A stretch of 64,000 bases of DNA from CANKHA01 sp035699705 (GTDB lineage Bacteria; Pseudomonadota; Alphaproteobacteria; Rhizobiales; Xanthobacteraceae). The translations under genes were made by a program, and so were the position numbers. Location of the stretch: contig DASSPI010000066.1 in NCBI GenBank assembly GCA_035699705.1, positions 1-64,000 on the forward strand, written 5' to 3'. Shown piece by piece: positions 28,070-36,357 of this stretch. How positions within the stretch are numbered: position 1 is the first letter of the stretch; each line of letters opens with the position of its first letter. The notes under the pieces are model-generated. The model was given only the letters and a program-made list of their open reading frames with translations, did no database searches and was not told where the DNA came from.

Positions 28070-29832
28070 ATGCGGAAACAATCTTCGGGCCGCAGCTGCA
28101 ACCTGACGGCGTGACTTTCCGCCTTTGGGCTCCCGCCGCCAAAGGCGTGGAGCTGATGCTCGAGCGCCCGAATCCCATGCGGGCGCGCGGCGACGGCTGG
28201 TATGAAAGCAAAATTCCCGGTGTGGGCGCGGGCACGCTTTACAAGTTCCGGATCGATGGCGAATTGGAAGTCCCCGACCCCGCCTCGCATTTCCAGCCGC
28301 AGGACGTGTCGGGGCCGAGCGAAGTCATCGAGCATGATCAATTTGCCTGGCAGGCGAGCGATTGGCGCGGCCGCGCCTGGGAAGACGCCGCGTTCCTGGA
28401 ACTGCATGTCGGCACATTTACCGCCGGTGGAAATTTCCGCGCCGTGATCGAGCGGCTCGACCATGTTGTGGAAACCGGCCTGACCGCGATCGAGCTGATG
28501 CCGCTCGCCGATTTCGCCGGCCGCCGCAACTGGGGCTATGACGGCGTGCTGCTCTATGCGCCTGACAGCGCATATGGACGGCCTGAGGATCTGAAAGCGC
28601 TGATCGACGCCGCGCATCAACGCGGGCTGATGGTGTTCCTCGACGTGGTCTACAACCACTTCGGCCCGGAAGGGAATTATCTCGGCCGTTATGCGCCCGG
28701 GTTTTTTACCGAAGGCCAGACGCCCTGGGGCTCGGCGATCGACTATCGCTTGCCGGAGGTACGCGGCTTCGCCATCGGCAATGCGCTGCACTGGCTGAAG
28801 CACTACCGCTTCGACGGGCTGCGGCTCGATGCCGTGCACGCGATCGTCGAGCCGGGCGACCCGCACGTGCTGACTGACCTAAGCCGCGCAGTCGGCGATC
28901 TGGCCAAACAAACCGGGCGGCACATCCATCTGGTGCTGGAGAATGACGACAACCGCGCAAGCTTGCTCGATCCCCGCAGCGGTTCGCCCGCCGGAAAATA
29001 CCGCGCGCAATGGAACGACGATTATCATCACGCCTGGCATGTGCTGCTGACGCGCGAAAAGCACGCCTATTATCGCGACTATCAAAAGAATCCGCGCGGC
29101 GATATTGCGCGTATCCTGTCCTCCGGCTTCGCCTATCAGGGCGAGGCATCGCCGCACCGCGAAGGCCGGCAGCGCGGCGAGCCTTCCGGAGCTTTGCCGC
29201 CGGCCGCTTTCGTGAATTTCCTGCAGAATCACGACCAGATCGGCAACCGCGCGCGCGGCGACCGGCTGATAACGCAGGCGGATGAAGCTGCGCTGCGCGC
29301 CGCAAGCGCGATCACGCTGCTCGCGCCCATGCCGCCGCTCCTGTTCATGGGCGAGGAGTGGGGATCGGCAAAACCGTTTCCGTTCTTCTGCGATTTTCAT
29401 GGCGCGCTTGCCGAGGCTGTGCGCAAAGGCCGGCACGAGGAGTTTAAGGCGGCCTATGCAGAACTTGGCGCTGATATTCCCGACCCGCTGGAGGAAGAAA
29501 CTTTCCGCTCCGCCATGCTCGACTGGGACGCGCGCGAGACGCCGCGCGGCTGGCAATGGATGGCGCACACGCGCAGTCTGCTAATGATACGGGCAAAGGA
29601 GATCGCACCGCGGCTCGCGCAATCCGCTTTCGCGTCGGCGCGATGGAAGCAAGACGTGCTGACCGCAACCTGGCGGCTGGGCGATGGTGCGAGCCTGACC
29701 CTGCTCGCCAATCTGTCAGTGGCCGAAGCAGCGCGGCCGCAAGCCGCCTCACTCGGCCGATCCATCTGGGGCGGCGCGGTCCCGGAAACATTGCCGCCAT
29801 GGTCCGCTTACTGGGGCATCGGAGAAGCCTGA
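28066..29832 (+). CDS. treZ: malto-oligosyltrehalose trehalohydrolase
   Basis: This encodes a 588-residue GH13_10 enzyme that releases free trehalose from the end of malto-oligosyltrehalose. An N-terminal beta-domain (GPQLQPDGVTFRLWAPAAKG) is followed by FLELHVGTFTAGGNF and NWGYDGVLLYAPDSAYG. DGLRLDAVHAI carries the nucleophile Asp, HLVLENDDNRA the acid/base Glu, and NFLQNHDQIGNRA the third Asp. It starts at an ATG overlapping the glgX stop (ATGA) and ends in TGATG shared with treY, so all three are translationally coupled. It acts with TreY to convert glucan to trehalose. Confidence 0.94.
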   Translation: MNAETIFGPQLQPDGVTFRLWAPAAKGVELMLERPNPMRARGDGWYESKIPGVGAGTLYKFRIDGELEVPDPASHFQPQDVSGPSEVIEHDQFAWQASDWRGRAWEDAAFLELHVGTFTAGGNFRAVIERLDHVVETGLTAIELMPLADFAGRRNWGYDGVLLYAPDSAYGRPEDLKALIDAAHQRGLMVFLDVVYNHFGPEGNYLGRYAPGFFTEGQTPWGSAIDYRLPEVRGFAIGNALHWLKHYRFDGLRLDAVHAIVEPGDPHVLTDLSRAVGDLAKQTGRHIHLVLENDDNRASLLDPRSGSPAGKYRAQWNDDYHHAWHVLLTREKHAYYRDYQKNPRGDIARILSSGFAYQGEASPHREGRQRGEPSGALPPAAFVNFLQNHDQIGNRARGDRLITQADEAALRAASAITLLAPMPPLLFMGEEWGSAKPFPFFCDFHGALAEAVRKGRHEEFKAAYAELGADIPDPLEEETFRSAMLDWDARETPRGWQWMAHTRSLLMIRAKEIAPRLAQSAFASARWKQDVLTATWRLGDGASLTLLANLSVAEAARPQAASLGRSIWGGAVPETLPPWSAYWGIGEA

Positions 29833-32642
29833 TGCCGCCGGTTGTCCCGATCGCCACCTATCGCCTGCAGTTCACGCCGGACTTTGGCTTCGACCAGGCC
29901 GCCGCCATCCTGCCCTATCTCAAAGCGCTTGGCATCACGCATGTCTATGCCTCACCATTCCTGAAAGCGCGCGCCGGCAGCACCCACGGCTACGACATCA
30001 TCGACCATAACGCTTTCAATCCGGAGCTCGGCGGCGAGGCCGGATTCCTGCGCCTGAGCCAAGCGCTGGCCAAGGCGGACCTCGGCCTCATTCTCGATTT
30101 CGTGCCCAACCACATGGGGGTGCATCACGCCGACAATGCCTGGTGGCTCGACATGCTGGAATGGGGACCGAAGTCGCCGCATGCCGATTCCTTCGATATT
30201 GAATGGGAAACCCTGCCCGAGCGACCGCGTGGCGGCGTGCTGCTGCCGATCCTAGGTCGGCCTTATGGCGAGGCGCTGGAAAGCGGCGAGATCGAACTGC
30301 GCTACGATCCGCGCGAGGGCAGTTTCTCCGCCTGGTATTTCGAACACCGCATGCCGATCGGGCCGAATCGCTATGGCGAGATTTTGAGCAAGGTGGTGGC
30401 GCAGGCCGGCGCGGCGGATGAGCCGGCGGGCCGCCGGCTGCTGGAATTGGCGGCACGCACCAAGGGCCCGCGCAACCCGCCACGCGATCAGGCTCCGCGG
30501 TTCAAACAGGAACTGGCTGCGGTCGCAGGCGGAAGCGAGGTCATCGAGCGTGGGCTTGCGGCCTTTCAGCCGAAAGCCGGCGTGCCCGGCGCGGTCACGG
30601 CGCTGCATCGCTTGCTCGAGCGGCAATATTACCGCCCGGCCTTCTGGCGGCTCGCCTCCAACGAGATCAACTATCGCCGTTTTTTCGACATCAATGCGCT
30701 CGCCGGCATGCGGGTGGAGGATCCGTCCACGTTCGTGTCCATGCACCGGCTTGTCAGCAGGATGATCGCCGCAGACCAGTTGCAAGGCCTGCGGATCGAC
30801 CATATCGACGGCCTGCGCGACCCGCAGCAATATCTCCGCCGGCTGCAAAGCCTGGTGCGCCATGCACGGCCGCCCGGCCGCGCCGGTTTCTATGTTGTGG
30901 TCGAGAAAATCCTGGCCGAGGGCGAGCGGCTGCCGCGCTTTGCCGGCATCGCCGGCACCACTGGTTATGAATGGCTGAACGTCATTTCCCGCATGCTGCT
31001 TGACTGGCGCGGTCTCGATACCCTCGATCGCGCCTGGCGCGAGGCATCCGGCGACATCCGGGATTTTGAGGAAGTGCTGGCCGGCGCCAAGCGGCGTGTG
31101 CTGGGCAACATCCTCGCGAGCGAGTTCACCGTGCTCACGCGCCTTCTCGCGCGCATCGCGGCCGGCCACTATAGCACGCGCGACTTTTCTCCCGAACGCC
31201 TGCGCGCCGCGCTGGAAGCCTACGTCATCCATTTCCCGGTTTACCGTACCTACGTCACGCCTTCCGGTCCCTCGCCGAACGACCGCGCGGTGATCGAGGC
31301 GACCGTCGCCCGTGCACGCGCCGAGTGGTTTGGCGCGGACATGGATATCTTCGACTTCCTGCGTGACGCCCTCACCCTCGATCTGGTCGCGCCCGGCCGC
31401 GGCGGACACAGCATCCGGCGCGTGCGCCGCTTTGCCTTCAAGGTGCAGCAATTCACCGGCCCCATGATGGCGAAGTCGATGGAGGACACAGCCTTCTATC
31501 GCTACCACCGCTTGCTCGCGCTCAACGAAGTGGGCGGCGATCTTTCCGTCGGCGCGCTGCCGCCGGAAGATTTTCATCGCCGCATGCTGTCACGGGCACA
31601 AAGCCAGCCGCATGGCCTCACCGCCAGCGCGACCCATGACACCAAGCGCGGCGAAGATGCCCGCGCCCGCATTCTCGCGCTTTCGGAACTGGCCGATGAC
31701 TGGAGCAAAGCCACGCGGCAGTGGCGCGAGCTCAGCACCGCGGCGACGCAGGATCTGGCGGAGAATCCCGCCCCTGCACACGAATATATGCTGTACCAGG
31801 CTTTGCTCGGCGCCTGGCCGCTTGGCGGTATCGACCAGGATTTTGTCGCGCGCATGCAAAATTATGCGGTAAAGGCGGCGCGAGAAGGCAAGGAACAGAC
31901 CAGTTGGCTCGCGCCGAACGAGGTTTATGAAAACGGCCTGAAGGATTTCCTGGCGCGCATTCTCGACCGAACACGCTCTTCCGCCTTCCTGGATTCATTC
32001 GAAGCGCTCGCACGGCGCGCCGCTCTGCTGGGCGCGCTCAACGGTCTCACTCAGGTCACTTTGAAAACGATGATGCCCGGCGTGCCGGACTTTTATCAGG
32101 GCACGGAATTCTGGGATCTGTCTCTGGTCGATCCCGACAATCGCCGCCCGGTCGACTTCGCCGCCCGCAGCACAGCGCTCGCAGAGATCGGTGAAAACCC
32201 CGACTGGGCGATGCTTGCCGAGAGATGGCAAAGCGGCCGGATCAAGCTCGCGCTCAGCCGCCGGCTGCTGGCGATCCGCAACCGATTCGAACATCTATTC
32301 ACCCATGGCAGCTATCGGCCACTGCGCGTGGAAGGGCCCCAGGCGGATGAGATCGTCGCCTTCGCGCGCAGCAGCGGCCGCGACACCGTTCTCGTCGTCG
32401 CGGGCCGGTTGTTCAGCCGCGCCACCGAATCTGGCCGCTTCTGGCCTGCGCCGGAAGCATGGAAGCAGACATCGGTAATGTTCGACGGTTTTTCCGCAAT
32501 CCGGCCGCTGCTGGGTCCGGTGCAGACGAGAGAAGCTGCGCAGCTGCCGGTATCACAGCTTTTCGGTCATTTGCCGGTCACGATCCTGCTCGCGGAATCC
32601 ACAAAAGCACGCAAGCCGCGCGCGCAGGCTGCAGTGACGTGA
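29832..32642 (+). CDS. treY: malto-oligosyltrehalose synthase
   Basis: This encodes a 936-residue GH13_26 enzyme that isomerises the reducing-end alpha-1,4 bond of malto-oligosaccharides to the alpha,alpha-1,1 bond of trehalose. Visible are ATYRLQFTPDFGFDQA, FVPNHMGV, LRIDHIDGLRDP (nucleophile Asp), VVVEKILAEGERLP (acid/base Glu) and TASATHDTKRGEDARAR. The C-terminus has PGVPDFYQGTEFWD. The ATG overlaps the treZ stop by one base. It is the last gene of the six-gene glgE-treY run; no clear hairpin follows before the DUF2934 gene. Confidence 0.94.
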   Translation: MPPVVPIATYRLQFTPDFGFDQAAAILPYLKALGITHVYASPFLKARAGSTHGYDIIDHNAFNPELGGEAGFLRLSQALAKADLGLILDFVPNHMGVHHADNAWWLDMLEWGPKSPHADSFDIEWETLPERPRGGVLLPILGRPYGEALESGEIELRYDPREGSFSAWYFEHRMPIGPNRYGEILSKVVAQAGAADEPAGRRLLELAARTKGPRNPPRDQAPRFKQELAAVAGGSEVIERGLAAFQPKAGVPGAVTALHRLLERQYYRPAFWRLASNEINYRRFFDINALAGMRVEDPSTFVSMHRLVSRMIAADQLQGLRIDHIDGLRDPQQYLRRLQSLVRHARPPGRAGFYVVVEKILAEGERLPRFAGIAGTTGYEWLNVISRMLLDWRGLDTLDRAWREASGDIRDFEEVLAGAKRRVLGNILASEFTVLTRLLARIAAGHYSTRDFSPERLRAALEAYVIHFPVYRTYVTPSGPSPNDRAVIEATVARARAEWFGADMDIFDFLRDALTLDLVAPGRGGHSIRRVRRFAFKVQQFTGPMMAKSMEDTAFYRYHRLLALNEVGGDLSVGALPPEDFHRRMLSRAQSQPHGLTASATHDTKRGEDARARILALSELADDWSKATRQWRELSTAATQDLAENPAPAHEYMLYQALLGAWPLGGIDQDFVARMQNYAVKAAREGKEQTSWLAPNEVYENGLKDFLARILDRTRSSAFLDSFEALARRAALLGALNGLTQVTLKTMMPGVPDFYQGTEFWDLSLVDPDNRRPVDFAARSTALAEIGENPDWAMLAERWQSGRIKLALSRRLLAIRNRFEHLFTHGSYRPLRVEGPQADEIVAFARSSGRDTVLVVAGRLFSRATESGRFWPAPEAWKQTSVMFDGFSAIRPLLGPVQTREAAQLPVSQLFGHLPVTILLAESTKARKPRAQAAVT

Positions 32643-32662
32643 AATTCCTGTCCTGCCCGCGT

Positions 32663-32688
32663 GGAACCTCACCGCGGGATTACCGGTT
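32663..32688 (+). promoter_or_regulatory. possible EcfG-type promoter of the DUF2934 gene
   Basis: GGAAC (32663-32667) is followed after 17 bases by GGTT (32685-32688), one base from CGTT. The predicted start falls only a few bases before the GAGGAGG ribosome binding site, so the leader would be very short. Confidence 0.4.
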
Positions 32689-32709
32689 GTTGCCGAGGAG
32701 GATAGACCG

Positions 32710-33009
32710 ATGGACGACTTCGAAAACCGCGTGCGAGCTCGCGCCTATAAGCTGTGGCAGGAAGAAGGCTGTCCGGAAGGCCGTGAACATGTGCACTGGG
32801 AAAAGGCGCGCGAGTTGGTGGCGATCGAAGACAACATCGATGTCACGCTGAAACCGATCCCTCGCCCCGACGAATTCGGTCCTCACGGCGAGCCCGTCGA
32901 ACCGCTCGCACCGGCGCAAAATACCGGCGAAAATCCCACCATTGTCGATCAGGGCGAAGAAGAGACGATCCCGCACCGGCGCACCGATCAATTCGCCGAC
33001 GAAAAATAG
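32710..33009 (+). CDS. DUF2934 domain protein
   Basis: This encodes a 99-residue cytoplasmic protein with an N-terminal DUF2934 domain: RVRARAYKLWQEEGCPEGRE followed by HWEKARELV, residues about 7-40. A charged, probably disordered tail follows. Proteins of this family are abundant in Rhizobiales and often sit near stress or glycogen genes, but no activity is known. A strong GAGGAGG precedes the ATG. It directly follows the treY gene and has a candidate stress promoter of its own. Confidence 0.85.
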   Translation: MDDFENRVRARAYKLWQEEGCPEGREHVHWEKARELVAIEDNIDVTLKPIPRPDEFGPHGEPVEPLAPAQNTGENPTIVDQGEEETIPHRRTDQFADEK

Positions 33010-33064
33010 AAACGACGACGTTTGCTTTTGCGGTCGCCCTCGACTGTGATGCGACAGGCCGCAG

Positions 33065-33155
33065 AAAACAAAAAGGCCGCCCGGGATCTAAGTGGCCGGA
33101 CGGCCCTGCGGCCCTCGTGCCGACCTGCTCCTGGCCGGTTCCCTCCCTCCGCATT
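33065..33155 (-). ncRNA. candidate intergenic small RNA (about 90 nt)
   Basis: On the minus strand a sigma-70-like promoter (TTGACG at 33189-33184, 17-base spacer, TATCTC at 33166-33161) predicts a start near 33154. The transcript would run about 90 bases to a strong intrinsic terminator: GGCCGTCC (33105-33098), GGGCGGCC (33082-33075), then TTTTTGTTTT. No reading frame with a start and ribosome binding site fits inside. The 5' part is purine-rich (GGAGGGAGGG). No known family (SRP, 6S, tmRNA, RNase P) is recognisable. The surrounding 350-base gap holds no gene. Confidence 0.55.
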
Positions 33156-33160
33156 AGGGC

Positions 33161-33189
33161 GAGATAAAAGAGTCGCAGGGCAACGTCAA
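33161..33189 (-). promoter_or_regulatory. sigma-70-like promoter of the candidate small RNA
   Basis: TTGACG and TATCTC are separated by exactly 17 bases on the minus strand. The match to the housekeeping consensus is better than in most of the gaps inspected here. Confidence 0.5.
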
Positions 33190-33359
33190 TTCCGACTTCC
33201 TTTTCAAGGAAGCAAGAGATTGGAACGACGGCGCAAAATAGGCTGGCAGCGGAAATATAACTTCGCTAGATAGGAGCGCGTCAGCCTAATCGGGCCTTAC
33301 CGGCAGGTATCGGGCAGCGGCAAAACAACCGCTGGCTAGGTGTAAGGCTTTGAAAAGAT

Positions 33360-33433
33360 TGGGGAATAGTTCAACGGTAGAACATCGGACTCTGACTCCG
33401 AGAATCTAGGTTCGAATCCTAGTTCCCCAGCCA
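33360..33433 (+). tRNA. tRNA-Gln (anticodon CUG)
   Basis: The acceptor arm TGGGGAA (33360-33366) pairs with TTCCCCA (33423-33429), followed by discriminator G and an encoded CCA. The D-arm contains TTCAACGGTAGAA. The anticodon stem TCGGA/TCCGA encloses the loop CTCTGAC with anticodon CTG, which reads CAG. The T-arm is CTAGG-TTCGAAT-CCTAG. All four arms fold cleanly. Confidence 0.96.
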
Positions 33434-33740
33434 CCCGTCCCGCCTGGCCGAGTTTTCGGATACCACAATTGCTGTCAGGCGCACCTGGCCGATTCCATGG
33501 CCGCCAGACCGCTTGAGTTGCTAGCCGAACCCAAACTCCCGCAAGTCCAACCAGTCTCTAATCCCCCTCGCATCGTCGCGATGCTGGGACATGGCGCTCC
33601 GCAGCCCGCTGGCCAATCCACAAACCTTAAACTAACCTCGACCCGGATGACTCCTGGGCGCCGATCAACCGTCGGCCCGGTTGCGCGCTCAACTGCAAAC
33701 ACTTCTGCGTAGCTATATAAAAAATGACGGAGAGGGAGCG
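33434..33740. other. intergenic stretch without a supported gene
   Basis: This gap lies between the tRNA and the secreted-protein operon. Short open frames are present on both strands, but none has a ribosome binding site or recognisable content. It presumably carries the operon promoter, but I cannot place one with confidence. Confidence 0.4.
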
Positions 33741-35558
33741 ATGTCGAAGAGGAATCTGCCTGCCCGCGGATGCGGGCTTCTCGCGCTGGGCTTTGTCGCA
33801 GCTGCGCTAGCGCAGCCGGCCGTCGCACAGCCTGCGCCGCAGACACTTGAAGAGCGCAAGGCGATCTATGCTCCCTGGTCTCCGGACCAGATGGCGGAAC
33901 GGCGCAAACAGCAGGGTCTCGTCGGGCCGGGTACGACGCGAGCTGTGCCGCAACCCGCCTTCCCTTCCTATCTGAAAAAAGCCAACTCGGTGGAAGAGTT
34001 GATGCCGCAGGCGCGCGCCGCCGTGCGCCAGACCGGCGGACGCACGCCACTCGGCCTCGTGCTGCCGGGAAAGACCTTGCTCATTGTGGTCGGCGAGATC
34101 CGCGAGCCGAAACCCAATTTCATGGTGCAGGAAGCTGTCACTCGCGCGATGAAAGAGCGTGGCGCGAACGCCGTCGTCGTCACCACCTGGGATCTCCTCG
34201 GCGTCAGCGAGAAAGATTATCTGGCGGTGCGCGAGGCTTTGCGCGAATCCACCATCGGCGATGGGCAACGCGAGCTGGAGTATTTCTTCACCGTAACGGG
34301 CCTGATGGTGAAGCCGGAGCGCGGCCGCGAATGGGTCAGGCAAAAGGATGCCGAACTTTTCGCGGCGACATGGCCGGAGCCGAAAATCGCGGATGAGCGG
34401 CTCGCAGCGCTTGCCAAAGACTATACGGCCCGGATCCCGAAGGCGTTGATCGCTTATCTTGATAAGCATCCCGAGATCGACTGGATCGTCTGGCGCAGCG
34501 GCGGCCGAGGCAATACCCGCAGGCTGCTGGAAAAGCACTCCGATAAATATCTAGGCAGCTACACCTATTTCGATCTGTACGATCTCATGAGCCAGGTGCC
34601 GGCTTTCCCCTCGGACGTCTGGCGGCTGGTCGAGACCAAGACGATCGAGTCGATCGCCTTTGTTGACCGGGTCGAGGTCACTGATCCCGAGGGAACCGCG
34701 TTCGGCTACAATGTCAGCGAGGATGAGGCCAGGCGCTGGGCGGAAGGTGTTTACCAGCAGGGTCACCTCTACATGTTTCCGGCGCAGGGCACGGGCCGCT
34801 TTCCCTATTCGCTGATCGAATATCCGGCCTTGTCAAAATCCTACGTCCCACCGGTACAGCCGGAGGTCACCGGCATCGTCGCCTCGACCACGAGTCACGC
34901 TGCAACTCACCCGCGCATCGAGATCCAGGTGACCAACGGCCTGATCAGCAGCATCCGCGGCGGCGGCCTCTACGGCGAGGGCATGCGGCTTCTGCAAAAC
35001 TATCCGGGCACCAAGGAGCTGACCTGGCCCAACCAGAAGAGGCCGGGCTACTGGTGGCTCTACGAAGCCGGAATGGGCACGAATCCGAAATATTTCAAGC
35101 ACCCGGCCGAGGTGCTTGAAGGGATCAACCTTTCGGAGCGCAATGTCGCCGGGGTGATTCACTGGGCGTTTGGCGCCGAGGTCTCGATGGGTCCCGACAA
35201 ACCGGGCGACTGGGCGCCGGAAACGGTGAAGTTTTCCGAAGAGCATGCGCTGCCGAGGGGCCACTCGATGCACAACCACAACCTGCTGCCCACCTTTCAG
35301 GTGCGCATTCGCGACCTTGACCAGTGGGTCACGCTGATCGAGCACGGCGGGTTGACCGCACTCGATGATGTCTACGTGCGGGCGCTGGCGTCGCGCTACG
35401 GCAACCCTTCGAACATCCTGCGCCGCGATTACATCAGTGCCATCCCCGGCGTGAACGCGGCCGGCAGCTATGACGAATATGCCAGGAATCCAGGCGCCTA
35501 TTGGACAAGATGGGCGCAGAGCATCGAGCAGGGAACCTACCCGTATTTCAAGCCGTAG
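33741..35558 (+). CDS. secreted protein, distantly like M29 aminopeptidases
   Basis: This encodes a 605-residue exported protein: signal peptide residues 1-29 (GLLALGFVAAALAQPAVA-QPA), then a large globular region. The C-terminal half recalls M29 metallo-aminopeptidases: VTNGLISSIRGGGLYGEG (the 'v-dG-i--i-gg' turn), YEAGMGTNPKY (family GIGTNP), GVIHWAFGAEV (family HiAlG) and SMHNHNLLPTF. The classic Glu/His metal ligands are only partly recognisable, so activity is uncertain. AGAGGGAGCG precedes the ATG. It is followed 50 bases later by an ABC ATPase and permease, likely one operon. Function could be envelope peptide or polyketide-type processing; unresolved. Confidence 0.6.
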   Translation: MSKRNLPARGCGLLALGFVAAALAQPAVAQPAPQTLEERKAIYAPWSPDQMAERRKQQGLVGPGTTRAVPQPAFPSYLKKANSVEELMPQARAAVRQTGGRTPLGLVLPGKTLLIVVGEIREPKPNFMVQEAVTRAMKERGANAVVVTTWDLLGVSEKDYLAVREALRESTIGDGQRELEYFFTVTGLMVKPERGREWVRQKDAELFAATWPEPKIADERLAALAKDYTARIPKALIAYLDKHPEIDWIVWRSGGRGNTRRLLEKHSDKYLGSYTYFDLYDLMSQVPAFPSDVWRLVETKTIESIAFVDRVEVTDPEGTAFGYNVSEDEARRWAEGVYQQGHLYMFPAQGTGRFPYSLIEYPALSKSYVPPVQPEVTGIVASTTSHAATHPRIEIQVTNGLISSIRGGGLYGEGMRLLQNYPGTKELTWPNQKRPGYWWLYEAGMGTNPKYFKHPAEVLEGINLSERNVAGVIHWAFGAEVSMGPDKPGDWAPETVKFSEEHALPRGHSMHNHNLLPTFQVRIRDLDQWVTLIEHGGLTALDDVYVRALASRYGNPSNILRRDYISAIPGVNAAGSYDEYARNPGAYWTRWAQSIEQGTYPYFKP

Positions 35559-35608
35559 CAGCGGAAAGCTCTTTTGCGAAAAACAGCGGCATCGCTGCAA
35601 GGAAAACG

Positions 35609-36322
35609 ATGGGGGAAATGACAGCAAACGGCGAGGATAAGGCCAACGCGTCCGCGCGGCTCGACAAAGTCTCGAAGATCTATCAGACCGCGGCCGCCCG
35701 CATCACCGCGCTTGAGGATATGACATGGTCGGTTCATGCCGGCGAAGCCGTTGCGCTGATGGGCCCGTCCGGCTGCGGCAAGACCACTATTCTCAACCTG
35801 CTTGGCGGCATGGACCGGCCCAGCGGCGGCAACATCTGGGTCGACGGTGAAAACGTCGCGCAAATGACCGAACGTCAACTCGAGCAGTATCGTCTGCACA
35901 AAGTCGGATTCGTGTTCCAGTTTTTCAATCTGATCCCGAGCCTTTCCGCCGTGGAAAATCTCGAGCTGCCGATGTTGATGGCGGGAGCGGCTTCTGCCGA
36001 GCGCCGGGCGCGCGCCGAAGCGCTGCTGGAAACCGTCGGCCTCAAGGAGAAGGGCTTCAAACGACCGGAAGAGCTCTCCGGCGGCGAACAGCAGCGCGTC
36101 GCGGTATGCCTGGCGCTGGTCAACGACCCGCCGATTATTCTCGCCGACGAGCCGACCGGCAATCTCGACAGCAATAATGCCCGGATTATCTCCGATCTTC
36201 TCTATGATCTGGCGAAATCCCGCGGCAAGACAGTCATCGTCGCCTCTCATGATCCCAAGGTCGTCGAGCGCTTTCCCCGCGTCTATCACATGCGGGACGG
36301 CGCCATCGAACAAGCTGCCTGA
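35609..36322 (+). CDS. ABC transporter ATPase (LolD/MacB/YbbA type)
   Basis: This encodes a 237-residue cytoplasmic ATPase: Walker A GPSGCGKTT (about residue 54), Q-loop VFQFFNLIPSLSA, signature LSGGEQQR, Walker B IILADEPTGNLD and switch His ASHDP. The FQFFNLIPSLSAVENLELP segment and the DEPTGNLDS ending are hallmarks of the MacB/LolD/FtsE branch. These ATPases drive mechanotransmission or substrate extraction through FtsX-type permeases rather than classical transport. It is followed 35 bases later by its large FtsX-like partner. The ATG at 35609 has AAGGA upstream. Confidence 0.92.
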   Translation: MGEMTANGEDKANASARLDKVSKIYQTAAARITALEDMTWSVHAGEAVALMGPSGCGKTTILNLLGGMDRPSGGNIWVDGENVAQMTERQLEQYRLHKVGFVFQFFNLIPSLSAVENLELPMLMAGAASAERRARAEALLETVGLKEKGFKRPEELSGGEQQRVAVCLALVNDPPIILADEPTGNLDSNNARIISDLLYDLAKSRGKTVIVASHDPKVVERFPRVYHMRDGAIEQAA

Positions 36323-36357
36323 CGGCCTTTCCCTTTTGGTTGAGTGGAGAAACGCGC

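Noticed and set aside
33360..33433. tRNA-Gln as an integration site for a mobile element
   Set aside because: No integrase, direct repeat of the tRNA 3' end or change to mobile gene content follows.
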